Origin: Candidatus Methanosuratincola sp.
GTDB lineage: Archaea; Thermoproteota; Methanomethylicia; Methanomethylicales; Methanomethylicaceae
Reading direction: 5' to 3'
Length of the DNA: 62,727 bases
NCBI GenBank assembly: GCA_037478935.1
Contig: JBBFLR010000008.1
Coordinates: 1-62,727 of the forward strand
Below are positions 35,119 to 44,378 of this stretch, piece after piece (position 1 is the stretch's first letter; the number at the start of each line of letters is the position of its first letter). The position numbers and the translations under genes are program-made. The notes under the pieces were generated by a model. It was not told the DNA's origin. It saw only the letters and a list, made by a program, of their open reading frames with translations, and ran no database searches.

Positions 35119-36758
35119 TTCGCCTCAACCGCCCTGATGTATGAGAGCTGGAAGTCATTTATGACCCTCATGGATCTGAGGGACTCCGCGGCCGAGATTA
35201 TCCTACTCCGGTTTTCGAGTGATAAGATGTTGAAACTCTCCTTTGCTTTGAACAGCAGCAGCGAAAGCGCATCCCAGTCCGCCAGCAGGTGCTCGAGCCC
35301 TCCCCTTACAAGGCACGTACCTCCGGACTTAATTATCTTCCCTCCCTCCGCTATGTGAATCTGCGGTTCAATGATCCTGAATTCCCCCTCGATCGAGTAG
35401 ACATAGAAAGGTATATGCAGCGTCTCCAGTTCCCACCCTGCGTCACCCTCGTCTTGGAGAGTGAGTGATTCTACTGCCTTGAGATCCTCTTTTGCCTTGG
35501 CTAGCAAGAACTGGAGTCTTCGGAGCTCTCTGCTATGCTCAGCTCTTTCTTGCCTCTCTTTGGCCTTTATTTCGGTCAGCCTCCGCTCCTTCTCCTCTGT
35601 TAATTCCATCAACTCTTTCACCAGGTTCTCGCGCCTTCCCACGAAACAGGCGCGGACTTTGTTGATCTCCTCCTCCTCCTTTGACGGCAGGAGGCTTTCC
35701 TTTTCGTTTAGGGTCACCAGCTGCCTGTCAAGCCCGTTCAAATTCTCGGTGAGGGTGCTGATCTCCCCCGAGACCTGGTTGAATTTTGAGATGCAGCTTT
35801 CGAGCTCTCTCTTGAGATTGTCGAGATGCCTCCTGAACTTCTCAGAACTGATTATATTCTCGTTGATCATCTTAGGTCCATTCCCGTGGGAATCCAGTCT
35901 CTGCCTCTCCTCGCGGAGCCTTTCGAGCCTCAGGTTCAAAGAAGAGATCTTGCTGGAAAGTTCATTCTTGAGCGAGACCAGTTTTGCCTTTTCGCCTTCC
36001 AGCTCGGAAATTCTCTCCGCAGCCTTCTTCCTTAACTCCTCGATCTCAGCCTTCTGCCTTCTAATCGATTCAAGCTTCTTACTAAAATTCGTCTTTAGCT
36101 CCCTGATCATCTTCATCTCGCTGTACGTTTCAAGCCCCTCTATCTCGGCACTCTTCAACGAAATCCTTTTGTCAAAGTCCTCTTGCAGCGATTTTTGCTC
36201 CTCGATCAGTCCAAGTAGAACTTTATTGCATTGCTCATTTAGCTCAGAAATTTGGGCTTCAATCCCCTTGACAGTCTCTAGGTTCGTGTCATAGGCCCTT
36301 TTCACCTCGGCCGCTACCTTTCTGGCATCTTCCTTTGAAATTTTAGGGGCGAGCGCTAACCCGTTACGTATTTCTTCTACCTCTGACGCCATCTCATACC
36401 ACTCCCCGAGCCAGTTGCACAAATCGGTTCCGAAGACTGGCCGGAAGACAGTCTTTGAGTCCAATACCCTTCCATCTGCAAGGCTGTCTTCATTGAAGTG
36501 GTTCTCCAGAATGCCCATCCCATCTACCGCTATTATCTTGCCTTCGCATCTGACAAGGTAAAACGGATAATAAATCCTGAAGATGAAGTCGACTTTCTTC
36601 CTCTCCTCCCTCAAGAGCTTGAGCACACTCTTCCACCTCTTCCTCAGAGAGTCCGATGCTTCTAGTATTGCAATCACATCGTACTGATCTGGAGAAAGCG
36701 CTCTGCTCGTTCCATCTTTGAGTCTTACATAGGCGAAATTCATCGTTAAGATCGGCAT
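35115..36758 (-). CDS. Long coiled-coil protein, unknown function
   Basis: About 547 residues. An N-terminal globular domain (1-165; FAYVRLKDGTSRALSPDQYD, FIFRIYYPFYLVRCEGK) and a C-terminal globular domain (455-545; YVYSIEGEFRIIEPQIHIAEGG) flank about 280 residues of heptad-rich Glu/Lys/Leu coiled coil broken once near HGNGP. The ends look able to pair across the coil. ATG 36758 is given; GTG 36767 is as likely because TATA-like TTTAAAAG lies about 30 bases upstream and suggests a leaderless start. First gene of a three-gene operon with a glycosyltransferase and HMG-CoA reductase. Confidence 0.75.
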   Translation of the reverse strand: MPILTMNFAYVRLKDGTSRALSPDQYDVIAILEASDSLRKRWKSVLKLLREERKKVDFIFRIYYPFYLVRCEGKIIAVDGMGILENHFNEDSLADGRVLDSKTVFRPVFGTDLCNWLGEWYEMASEVEEIRNGLALAPKISKEDARKVAAEVKRAYDTNLETVKGIEAQISELNEQCNKVLLGLIEEQKSLQEDFDKRISLKSAEIEGLETYSEMKMIRELKTNFSKKLESIRRQKAEIEELRKKAAERISELEGEKAKLVSLKNELSSKISSLNLRLERLREERQRLDSHGNGPKMINENIISSEKFRRHLDNLKRELESCISKFNQVSGEISTLTENLNGLDRQLVTLNEKESLLPSKEEEEINKVRACFVGRRENLVKELMELTEEKERRLTEIKAKERQERAEHSRELRRLQFLLAKAKEDLKAVESLTLQDEGDAGWELETLHIPFYVYSIEGEFRIIEPQIHIAEGGKIIKSGGTCLVRGGLEHLLADWDALSLLLFKAKESFNILSLENRSRIISAAESLRSMRVINDFQLSYIRAVEAK

Positions 36759-37011
36759 CACCCCCACACGGTATCTATCTATCAGGCTTTTTTACTTTTA
36801 AACCCAATTCTAAGCAGTTGGCGGAGCTGGAACAACCCAAGGAATATCTCCTCGCCTTCCGACCATCAATTCGCCTGCAAAGGTGTCGCTTGCAATAAGT
36901 GGTGTATGATATAAAATCTATGCGCTGAAACGAGATTTCTGCGGTTTGAAAGCTTGGCTTTACGCAACACTTTTAAAGAGGTGGCAATTTCTATTGCGTG
37001 GGTATTTGGAT

Positions 37012-37158
37012 ATGGCGACCTACCTCTGCGAGAAGTGCGGAAAGACAATTGAAAGCAACGAGCTCATGGGTCTCCCAGGGATCAGGTGCCCTGTGTGCGG
37101 CCACAGGATCCTCTACAAGTCTAGGTCTCCAATCATCAGGGAGATAAAGGCGCGCTGA
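37012..37158 (+). CDS. rpoP: DNA-directed RNA polymerase subunit P (Rpb12)
   Basis: 48 residues from ATG 37012. MATYLCEKCGK and IRCPVCGHRILYKSR give the four zinc cysteines and basic tail of archaeal RpoP/Rpb12. An in-frame upstream extension to 36946 is not RpoP-like. TATA-like CTTTTAAAG (about 36970-36978) is placed correctly for a short leader. It is a monocistronic gene; the ribosomal L37Ae gene often beside rpoP is absent here. Confidence 0.92.
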   Translation: MATYLCEKCGKTIESNELMGLPGIRCPVCGHRILYKSRSPIIREIKAR

Positions 37159-37163
37159 CTTAT

Positions 37164-38054
37164 TTAGTGCCGTGCCTGTTTTATCATTGTACAGATCTCG
37201 AAGATCATCTTGGATGCCAGGATGGCCGTCCTTCCATTGTCATAATGTGGCACGACCTCGACTAGGTCAAACCCCACAACCCTTTCGTCTATGGTCTCAG
37301 CCAGGATATCGAGGAGCAGGCTCGGAGCGATCCCTTCAGGCTCTGGGTTTCCGACCCCAGGCGCATAAGCTGGATCAATCACATCCATATCAATACTGAT
37401 GTATATTTTGTCACTGTTCTTGAGTTGCTCCTTAAGCCACAAAGATGAGGAGTTGACGCCTTCTCTCAACAAGTCCCCTGAGGTGATGTACCTTATTCCG
37501 TTATCCTTGACCCATCGGACCTCTTCCCCAAAAGTCGCTCTCACACCGCAGAGGATGACCCTGTCCTTTCCTTCTTCTTCTATGATGCGCCTCATCACGC
37601 ATGCATGGGAAAGCTTATTTGACAAGTATTCGTCTCGGAGGTCGAAGTGTGCATCAAAGGAGACGAATGTACAGTCCTTCAAGGCCTTCGCGGCGCCCAG
37701 TGTGACAAGGTGCTCGCCTCCCAACATCACAGGCACTTTCCTCGTCGAGTTTATGTCCTCGATCGTGTCTGAAACCCTCCTGATCGTCTCAGAAGCGTCT
37801 CCGTACACTACTGAGACGTTGCCCAGATCGTGGACCTTCACATCCTCAAAATCGATGCCCGTCCTCCAGGACCAAGTCTCGATATTAGCCGACGCCTCTC
37901 TTATCGCGTCGGGGCCGAACCTAGAACCTGGTCTGAAGCTGGATGTGCAATCGAAGGGGACTCCAAACAGTGCAAAATCTGCATCTGCGTATTCCCTCTT
38001 GAAACCTCCAAAATAAACGGGCTGGGCGTCTAGGTAGAATGGAGTGTCGGTCAT
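37164..38054 (-). CDS. speB: Agmatinase / ureohydrolase family protein
   Basis: 296 residues from ATG 38054 (AGGTCG upstream; an in-frame start at 38087 is less likely). The binuclear Mn ligands are all visible: GGEHLVT, SFDAHFDLRDEY and SIDMDVIDPAYAPGVG. Agmatinase makes putrescine and urea; archaeal relatives also include enzymes of unknown substrate, so the symbol is provisional. Ends five bases from rpoP (convergent). A second, divergent member of the superfamily is at 50728-51768. Confidence 0.85.
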   Translation of the reverse strand: MTDTPFYLDAQPVYFGGFKREYADADFALFGVPFDCTSSFRPGSRFGPDAIREASANIETWSWRTGIDFEDVKVHDLGNVSVVYGDASETIRRVSDTIEDINSTRKVPVMLGGEHLVTLGAAKALKDCTFVSFDAHFDLRDEYLSNKLSHACVMRRIIEEEGKDRVILCGVRATFGEEVRWVKDNGIRYITSGDLLREGVNSSSLWLKEQLKNSDKIYISIDMDVIDPAYAPGVGNPEPEGIAPSLLLDILAETIDERVVGFDLVEVVPHYDNGRTAILASKMIFEICTMIKQARH

Positions 38055-38217
38055 TCTTAATCGACCTCTGTTTTTTATCCAAGGCAACTATCCTATGCCC
38101 TAGTGCGGTCTTATATATACTCAACTGGGCAGGCAAAATATTATACCTCTTTTTGGGGCATGAATATGCATATATTCCTGTAAACGGTCAATCTGACTGA
38201 CTCGCGAGGGCGTTCCA

Positions 38218-39924
38218 ATGGACAAATACGATAAAATAGTTGAACTGGGCAGGAGGAGGGGTTTCTTCTGGCCTTCTTCCGAGATTTATGGCGGTGTCGC
38301 AGGCTTTCTGGACTTCGGCCCAATGGGTGCGATGCTCAAACGCAACATCGAGAGGCGCTGGAGGGAGGTTTTCATACACCGGCACCATGGCCTGGTCTAT
38401 GAAATTGAGACACCTGTGATAATGCCCGCCAAAGTATTCGAGGCATCAGGGCATGTTGAGAATTTTACCGACGTAATCGTGGAGTGTATGAGGTGCCACA
38501 AGAGATTCAGGGCGGATCACCTCATACTTGAGCAGGTCGGCGAGGTTAAGGGAATAGAAGGGATGACGACTGAGGAGCTCGATGCCCTGATATCGGAAAA
38601 GAACGTGAGGTGCTCTGATTGCCAGGGCCAGCTGAGCAAGATCTCGAGGTTCAACCTTCTCTTCAGGACCAATATTGGCCCTTACACCGAGAATGTCGCC
38701 TACCTGAGGCCTGAGGCTGCACAAGGCATGTTTGTCAATTTCAAGGGAATTTTCAACTCAATGAGGGAACGCCTTCCCATGGGGTTGGCGCAGATAGGTA
38801 AGGTGGCGAGGAACGAGATCTCGCCGAGACAGGGCCCTATAAGGCTACGGGAGTTCACAATAATGGAGGTCGAGTTCTTCTTCGACCCAAGATCCCCTGA
38901 ATGCTCCCTAATAGATGAAGTGGCGGACGTGAAGCTGAGGCTCCTCACCGAGGAAATGGTGGCTTCCAAGGCATCGGAACCAATAGTGGTTTCTGTCTCC
39001 GAGGCACTCAATGAAGGCTATATCAAGACCGAGTGGCTCGCCTATTTCATGGCACTCTCGACGAAGTTCATCTCCGAGCTCGGCGCACCTGTGGAGTCGC
39101 AGATGTTCATCGGAAAGCCCCCAGAAGAGCGGGCACACTACTCTGCCCAAACCTTCGATCAGCTGGTCAAGCTTGAGCGATGGGGTTGGGTGGAGGTCTC
39201 GGGACACGCTTATCGGACTGACTACGACCTCTCACGCCACATGCAGCACAGCGGCCAGGACATGTCCGTCTTCAGGAAGTTCGATGCCCCTAGGAGAGTG
39301 AAGGTGCTTTCCGCTAAGCCCAAGGTAGATGCAATAAGTGCGGATCACGGGAAGAATACGGGCAGGGTGCTCTCTCTAATAAAGGGTACAGATGCTTCAT
39401 CGCTTCGGTCGAAGCTTTCCTCAGGCCCTGTTGAGATCGAAGGGTTGCTGATCAAGTCAGAATACGTCGAGTTCTTCGAGAAGGAAGAGCTGCAGACCGG
39501 TGAGCGATTTATTCCGCACGTAGCGGAACCTTCCTTCGGTGCTGATAGACTGACTTACCTCGCGCTCGAGTGCGCTTACTCCGAGCGTGAAGACAGGGTC
39601 GTGCTTAGGCTACCCCCCTCTATTGCGCCGGTCTACGTCTCGGTCTTCCCGCTTGTCAACCGTGACGGGATAAGGGAGAAGGCATACTGCATATACCGCA
39701 GCCTGAAAGAAGCAGGTCTGATTGCCGAATTCGACGACTCCGGATCGATCGGCAGGCGCTACGCAAGGGCAGACGAGATAGGATGCCCGTTCGCGGTAAC
39801 TGTTGATTATCAGAGCCTCCAGGACGACACTGTAACACTCAGGCTCCGGGATACATGGGAGCAGCGGAGGATCCCTTCAGGTGAGCTCAAGGGCTTCCTT
39901 CAGGAATTCCTCTCAATGCGTTAG
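38218..39924 (+). CDS. glyS: Glycyl-tRNA synthetase (archaeal/eukaryotic type)
   Basis: 568-residue class II synthetase charging tRNA-Gly. Class II motif 2 is seen around ARNEISPRQGPIRLREFT and motif 3 near AEPSFGADRLTYLAL. A zinc-binding insert has CMRC and CSDC. The C-terminal anticodon-binding domain begins near PPSIAPVYVSVFPLV. ATG 38218 follows a GAGGGCG ribosome site, and TATA-like CATATATTCC (about 38166) lies upstream. Confidence 0.96.
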   Translation: MDKYDKIVELGRRRGFFWPSSEIYGGVAGFLDFGPMGAMLKRNIERRWREVFIHRHHGLVYEIETPVIMPAKVFEASGHVENFTDVIVECMRCHKRFRADHLILEQVGEVKGIEGMTTEELDALISEKNVRCSDCQGQLSKISRFNLLFRTNIGPYTENVAYLRPEAAQGMFVNFKGIFNSMRERLPMGLAQIGKVARNEISPRQGPIRLREFTIMEVEFFFDPRSPECSLIDEVADVKLRLLTEEMVASKASEPIVVSVSEALNEGYIKTEWLAYFMALSTKFISELGAPVESQMFIGKPPEERAHYSAQTFDQLVKLERWGWVEVSGHAYRTDYDLSRHMQHSGQDMSVFRKFDAPRRVKVLSAKPKVDAISADHGKNTGRVLSLIKGTDASSLRSKLSSGPVEIEGLLIKSEYVEFFEKEELQTGERFIPHVAEPSFGADRLTYLALECAYSEREDRVVLRLPPSIAPVYVSVFPLVNRDGIREKAYCIYRSLKEAGLIAEFDDSGSIGRRYARADEIGCPFAVTVDYQSLQDDTVTLRLRDTWEQRRIPSGELKGFLQEFLSMR

Positions 39925-39969
39925 CCTTAAAATGGTATTGAATCATATCCTTCCTTTGGTGGTGACAGC

Positions 39970-40230
39970 ATGTCAAAGCTTCCTGAAAAACGCCTCCGTC
40001 TGAGGAGAAGGGATGACACAGACAAGGGGATAGGTAAACTGAACCCATCGACGATGAAATACCTCCAGATAAGCGAAAAATTCGAGGTTGTCGTTGCTGG
40101 GAAAAAGAAGATGGAGCTTAGGGTTCTCCCCTTCCCTGACATTCCTGAAAACGAAGTCTGGGTCAACACAGAGGAAATGCGGGTACAGGGTCTGGCCGAC
40201 AACTCGATAGCAACCATCAGAAGGATCTAA
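39970..40230 (+). CDS. Small archaeal protein, unknown function
   Basis: 86 residues from ATG 39970, with GGTGGTGA immediately upstream as ribosome site. A basic N-terminus (KRLRLRRRD) precedes a beta-rich core (KYLQISEKFEVVVAGKKK, VWVNTEEMRVQGLADNSIAT) reminiscent of small beta-barrels. Follows glyS by 45 bases on the same strand. No family recognised with confidence. Confidence 0.6.
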   Translation: MSKLPEKRLRLRRRDDTDKGIGKLNPSTMKYLQISEKFEVVVAGKKKMELRVLPFPDIPENEVWVNTEEMRVQGLADNSIATIRRI

Positions 40231-40238
40231 ATGGTTAT

Positions 40239-41150
40239 TCACCTTTTCATTTTTGCATAAGATGAAGCCTTAATCCCCGCAAGCGCACCCTGGCCAGCAG
40301 CCAAGATCACTTGGTGTGTCTTTCCGGTGCAATCGCCTGCTGCAAAAACTCCGGCTATGTTAGTTTCCGTTTCTTCGTTGGTCTTTATGAACCCCTTATC
40401 GTCTACTTCTATCCCTGCCTTCTTAAGGATCTCGACCGTAGGGACCGAGCCTATAGCTATGAACACTCCGTCCACCAGCAGTTTTTCCCTAATCCCTGCC
40501 CTCTCAATCATAATTCCTTCTAACTTCTCTTTGCCCAGCAATTCCACGATTTTCACGCCTGCGAGAGGCTCGATCCCGCTCTCTTTGATCTTTGCCAGAT
40601 AGTTATCCTCGGCGGTTATCCCCTCCCCTCCGACAAGCCAAATTATCCTTCCGGCGAGGGATGAGAGGTAAAGGAGGTCGCTTGCAGCCTCGTTACCTCC
40701 GCCGATCACCGCCACGCGCTTGTTCCTGAAGAAAAATCCGTCACAGGTGGCGCAGTATGAAACGCCCCTCCCGAGGAGCTTCTCCTCCCCCGGTATCTGC
40801 AACTTCTTCTGCCTTAGCCCCGTGGCAATGATCAGTGACTTGGAAATGTAGTGTTCGTTGGAGGTAACGACTTCCTTGGTCTCCCCCGCGATTTTGATTT
40901 CTTTAGCACCTTCTCCTGGTCTAATCGTTGATCCGAACTTCTCGGCTTGTCTTGCAAACCTGGCTATCAGGTCCGTCCCAGAGATCCCTTCTGGGAACCC
41001 CGGATAGTTGTCGATCATATGGGCATATGTGGCCCTGCCGCCTATTACCCCCTCCTCCAGTACGATCGTTCTGAGCCCCTGTCTTGAAGAATAGATCGCA
41101 GCCGAGAGCCCGGCAGGACCTGCGCCAATAATAAGCACGTCGCACTCCAT
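40239..41150 (-). CDS. trxB: Thioredoxin reductase-like flavoprotein
   Basis: 303 residues. FAD motif LIIGAGPAGLSAAIY at the N-terminus, redox pair CATC (about residue 135), GGGNEAASDLLYL pyridine-nucleotide-type loop, and AAGDCTGKTHQVILAAGQG at the end. The stretch following the second dinucleotide fold is IIWLVGGEGITAED, lacking the His-Arg-Arg signature that selects NADPH in classical enzymes; a different reductant, possibly F420H2 as in some methanogens, is plausible. ATG 41150 has GGTG six bases upstream; GTG 41165 is therefore rejected as start. Confidence 0.88.
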   Translation of the reverse strand: MECDVLIIGAGPAGLSAAIYSSRQGLRTIVLEEGVIGGRATYAHMIDNYPGFPEGISGTDLIARFARQAEKFGSTIRPGEGAKEIKIAGETKEVVTSNEHYISKSLIIATGLRQKKLQIPGEEKLLGRGVSYCATCDGFFFRNKRVAVIGGGNEAASDLLYLSSLAGRIIWLVGGEGITAEDNYLAKIKESGIEPLAGVKIVELLGKEKLEGIMIERAGIREKLLVDGVFIAIGSVPTVEILKKAGIEVDDKGFIKTNEETETNIAGVFAAGDCTGKTHQVILAAGQGALAGIKASSYAKMKR

Positions 41151-41382
41151 TCTTTGCACCTTCACAAGAGTCTAGATCCCGACTATAGATTGTGTCTTTA
41201 GCCTAAAATCTCTTCCCAATTGAACTTCCTTTTTCACTAATGCATTGCACGGTTTAATTAGACAGTATCACCGGAATAATATTTTTTCGTGATGTTTTAG
41301 TATTATTATTTAATTAGGCGCTTTTATAACTAAAACTTTATTAAAGACTTTGCCTTCCTTTAGCGCGTCCTTTAGGAGATGT

Positions 41383-42060
41383 TTGACTTTGACCTATCAA
41401 AAAGAGCTTAGCGATCTCGAGAACAAAGCCTACCGAAAGTCGCTTGATCTCCTTGCCGACCACGCAAGGAAAGTTCAGGATGTTGTAAGATCCTTGGTGT
41501 TAATGATAGACGATTATGCTTCATCGAGGGGAAACATAGAAGAATACTACGAGACGGTCTCCAGACAAGAGGAGGAAGCAGACGAGATAAAGATGGAGCT
41601 GATCGATACGCTGACAAAGTCGGCCCCCGGCCTCCTTTACAGGGAGGACTTTCTGAGGCTAATGTTCAATGTTGAGAAGATCGCCGAATTCGCCCAGACA
41701 ATTTCAAGGCTCATACTCAACCTCTCCAAGAACAACATCAGAGTAGATCCGGCGATTGCAGAGGGGCTGATCTCGCTTGCCAACGAGTCCTTGTCTGCAT
41801 ATGAAAAACTCAGGAATTGTATCTTGGCATTGGCTATGAATCCAATCTATGCGTTGAAGCTGGTTGGTGATGTCCACTCGGCGGAAAACAAGGTCGACCT
41901 GATGCAGCAGGATCTCGATCTCCGGATCATAATGAACGTAAAGGACCAGGGCTTTATGCTGATCTGCAGAGACTTAGTTGCCAATCTCGAGCATATGGTA
42001 GACACCATGAGGGACGCGTCAGACGACGTCAGGGTGTTGGCTCTGCACCGCGTTCTCTGA
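41383..42060 (+). CDS. PhoU-like (DUF47) helical protein
   Basis: 225 residues, entirely helical, with acidic metal-binding-type signatures YYETVSRQEEEADEIKMEL and VHSAENKVDLMQQDLDLRI, as in DUF47/PhoU proteins that regulate phosphate uptake. TTG 41383 (AGGAG four bases upstream) or TTG 41389 are the likely starts; an upstream in-frame start at 41350 has no ribosome site. No phosphate transporter gene is adjacent. TATA-like CTTTTATAAC lies around 41321-41330. Confidence 0.8.
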   Translation: MTLTYQKELSDLENKAYRKSLDLLADHARKVQDVVRSLVLMIDDYASSRGNIEEYYETVSRQEEEADEIKMELIDTLTKSAPGLLYREDFLRLMFNVEKIAEFAQTISRLILNLSKNNIRVDPAIAEGLISLANESLSAYEKLRNCILALAMNPIYALKLVGDVHSAENKVDLMQQDLDLRIIMNVKDQGFMLICRDLVANLEHMVDTMRDASDDVRVLALHRVL

Positions 42061-42066
42061 GCCCAA

Positions 42067-42150
42067 TCAGACCTCCGTTTTCCTCTTGGCATCAGGGGGA
42101 AGGTAAATCCTCAACACCTCGCCCGAGATCGAAACTGTGGGTATAGTCAA
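42067..42150 (-). CDS. Tiny candidate ORF (27 residues)
   Basis: TTG 42150 to TGA 42067 reads a peptide with the core ISGEVLRIYLPPDAKRK. The codons used match genuine genes nearby. A TTTAAC/GTTAAA element around 42189-42194 could start a short-leader mRNA. There is no ribosome site before the TTG. It might instead be the remnant C-terminus of a lost gene. Confidence 0.25.
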   Translation of the reverse strand: MTIPTVSISGEVLRIYLPPDAKRKTEV

Positions 42151-42235
42151 ATCTCAATACGCTGGGCAACACAAATGGAAGGGCGTCCTTTAACCCTGGG
42201 TGCCGCCCTCGCGTTCAGTACCTTCCAGCCTAGGG

Positions 42236-42298
42236 CTAAAAGAAAATGATGCAGAGCAGACCCGCCGCAATTACAAGGGCTGTCATCTGCATATCCAT
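42236..42298 (-). CDS. Candidate 20-residue membrane micropeptide
   Basis: ATG 42298 to TAG 42236 encodes a peptide with acidic start MDMQMT followed by 14 almost entirely hydrophobic residues (ALVIAAGLLCIIFF), long enough for a short membrane insertion. GGTGA (complement of 42308-42312) lies nine bases upstream, the ribosome site preferred in this window. A TATA-like element at 42415-42425 (minus strand) could transcribe it after a leader of about 90 bases. Confidence 0.35.
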   Translation of the reverse strand: MDMQMTALVIAAGLLCIIFF

Positions 42299-42475
42299 TG
42301 ACTTTTATCACCTAGGCGGCCTCAAAGTCTTCGAAACCTTAGGTGGGCTTGAGCGATGTGTCTAGCCCCATAAGTGTTGTGATGCTTGCCCTCAACTTGA
42401 CCCTTCTCTGACAAACTTTATAATTGGTGGTCTGATATACTCTAAAAAAGCTGTCTTCATTTCTGGTGCACTGCG

Positions 42476-43030
42476 ATGGCACACTCCCTGCCAGTGGCGA
42501 CAATAATCGGCTCCCGGATCATAGTTCTGTCAAAACCCTTGGGAGCAAAGCTCTACAAAGAGGGTTTTTTTGGAAAGCCGGTAAACATCCACAAGCCAAA
42601 GGACACGGAAGTCGACGCACCACTCGAGCTATCCCTATTCGAAGCGAACTACCTCCTAGAGAAAGGTCGGATATCGGTCGAGTCGGGCGGTCGTTTGGTC
42701 TCACAAGAGGAGCTGGTTGCGTTCTCAAGGGAAAATTTCAGGCTTTTCGACGAGCTCTACGCTGTTTACAAGGACTTGCGTGAGAAGGGGTATGTCGTAA
42801 GGCCTGGCATGAAGTTCGGATCTGATTTCGCAGTGTACGAGTACGGCCCAGGCATCGACCATGCCCCTTTTGTTATACATGTGCTCCCGAGCTCGGCAGA
42901 AGTCGATCCGATCGAGATCGTCAGGGCAGGACGCCTTTCACATACCGTGAGGAAGAAGTTCATACTTGCAACTCTGGACAAGTCTAGAGGCAAGGTGCTG
43001 TACTTTATGTTCATGTGGTGGAAGGCCTAG
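42476..43030 (+). CDS. endA: tRNA-splicing endonuclease
   Basis: 184 residues, the short alpha-type subunit that works as a homotetramer, cutting bulge-helix-bulge introns in pre-tRNA. The catalytic triad is visible: Tyr in FAVYEYGPG, His in APFVIHVLP and Lys in VRKKFILATL. ATG 42476 has GGTG seven bases upstream. No neighbours suggest an operon. Confidence 0.94.
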   Translation: MAHSLPVATIIGSRIIVLSKPLGAKLYKEGFFGKPVNIHKPKDTEVDAPLELSLFEANYLLEKGRISVESGGRLVSQEELVAFSRENFRLFDELYAVYKDLREKGYVVRPGMKFGSDFAVYEYGPGIDHAPFVIHVLPSSAEVDPIEIVRAGRLSHTVRKKFILATLDKSRGKVLYFMFMWWKA

Positions 43031-43060
43031 TTATGCTTGCTCCAAAGGCTGGCGGCAGGG

Positions 43061-44314
43061 TCACTCCGTACCTTCACTCCATCCCCTTACATAGGCCTCC
43101 TGTTCCTTGGTCATCGTGTCGATTCTCACTCCCATTGTCTCCAGCTTGAGCCTGGCTACCTCTCTGTCGATCTCTTTGGGCACGTCGTATACGTCTGGTT
43201 TTAGGCTCCCCCCTTCTTTGACTATGAACTCAACGGAAAGTGCCTGATTGGCAAAGCTCATGTCCATCACCTCGCTCGGGTGCCCCTCTGCTGCAGCAAG
43301 GTTGACGAGCCTCCCCTCCGCCAAGAGGTAGATCTTTCTACCGTCCTTCATCAGGTACTCATCGACATTCTGCCTGAGGCGCCTAGTCTCAGTGGCCTCC
43401 TCACCAAGCGCACAGGTGTCTATCTCCACATTGAAGTGCCCTGTATTCGCCAGTATTGCCCCATTCTTCATTATCCTTAGGTGTTCCCTCCTGATCACAC
43501 TTTTATTGCCTGTTGCGGTGACGAATATGTCCCCTATCTTGGCGGCTTCGTCCATGGGCATCACGTCGAACCCGTCCATCAATGCCTTGAGCGCCTTCAT
43601 CGGGTCAACCTCTGTGACGATAACCTTGGCTCCCATCCCTCTTGCCCTGTTGGCTAGCCCCCTGCCACAGTGGCCGTAGCCTGCGACTACAAAATTCTTT
43701 CCGGCGAGCAGGACATTTGTGGCCCTCATAATCCCATCAAGTGTGCTCTGCCCCGTCCCATAGACGTTATCAAAGTCCCACTTCGTCTCAGCATTGTTCA
43801 CCGCTATTACTGGGTACCTCAGCACCCCGTTTGCCGCCATCGCCTTCAGCCTTACGACTCCGGTGGTGGTCTCTTCCGTCCCCCCGATTACCCTTGAGAT
43901 CCGGCCCTCTCCGGAGTGGAGAATTGTGACGAGATCCGCACCGTCGTCCATCGTTATCCTGGGCTCGGTCTTGAGCACTTCCTTCAGGCAACCGTAGTAC
44001 TCTTCCCTCGTCTGCCCCCTCCAGGCGAAGACCATTACGCCCTCATCCGCCAGTGCTGCCGCCACCTCGTCCTGAGTCGAGAGCGGGTTTGACCCTGCAA
44101 GTGCAACCTTGGCCCCTCCCTCGACGAGAGCCCTGATCAGGACTCCGGTTTCCTTCGTTACATGCAGGCAAGCAGCGATCGTCACACCTCTGAGCGGTTT
44201 TTCTTCAGAGAACCTTCTCCTTATGCTCATCAGGACAGGCATGTGGTCCTCTGCCCATCTGAGGAGGCTCCTTCCGCTCCCTGCAAGTCCATGATCCTTG
44301 ACCTTTGACTCCAA
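43061..44314 (-). CDS. ahcY: S-adenosylhomocysteine hydrolase (or SIH-type homologue)
   Basis: 417 residues. [20 protein letters not shown] and [21 protein letters not shown] (NAD-binding) are typical, and the C-terminal Lys/Tyr tail is short as in archaeal enzymes. It removes S-adenosylhomocysteine left by methyltransferases; in some methanogens the homologue acts on S-inosylhomocysteine instead, which cannot be excluded. TTG 44314 is used. Confidence 0.94.
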   Translation of the reverse strand: MESKVKDHGLAGSGRSLLRWAEDHMPVLMSIRRRFSEEKPLRGVTIAACLHVTKETGVLIRALVEGGAKVALAGSNPLSTQDEVAAALADEGVMVFAWRGQTREEYYGCLKEVLKTEPRITMDDGADLVTILHSGEGRISRVIGGTEETTTGVVRLKAMAANGVLRYPVIAVNNAETKWDFDNVYGTGQSTLDGIMRATNVLLAGKNFVVAGYGHCGRGLANRARGMGAKVIVTEVDPMKALKALMDGFDVMPMDEAAKIGDIFVTATGNKSVIRREHLRIMKNGAILANTGHFNVEIDTCALGEEATETRRLRQNVDEYLMKDGRKIYLLAEGRLVNLAAAEGHPSEVMDMSFANQALSVEFIVKEGGSLKPDVYDVPKEIDREVARLKLETMGVRIDTMTKEQEAYVRGWSEGTE

Positions 44315-44378
44315 GATCTACACATCCAAGCTTGATGGCAATAAAGCCTCGAAGATATATAAAAAGTATAAGCCGCTC

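Larger units (their letters stand above)
42061..42475. other. 415-base gene-poor gap with two tiny candidate ORFs
   Basis: The only stretch above 300 bases without a standard gene. No tRNA arms or rRNA match was recognised. On the minus strand it holds two very small candidate ORFs (42236-42298 and 42067-42150, entered separately). The right end carries ACTTTATAATT at 42415-42425, a TATA-like element that could serve endA rightward and a small transcript leftward. Confidence 0.6.

Noticed and set aside
35461-36294. 277-residue open frame on the plus strand
   Set aside because: Ser/Leu/Phe-rich shadow of the Glu/Lys-rich coiled-coil gene on the other strand; no ribosome site.
36880-36950. Possible box C/D small RNA (ATGAT and CTGA elements)
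   Set aside because: The C box deviates from RTGATGA and the paired D/C' boxes are missing; one CTGA is expected by chance.
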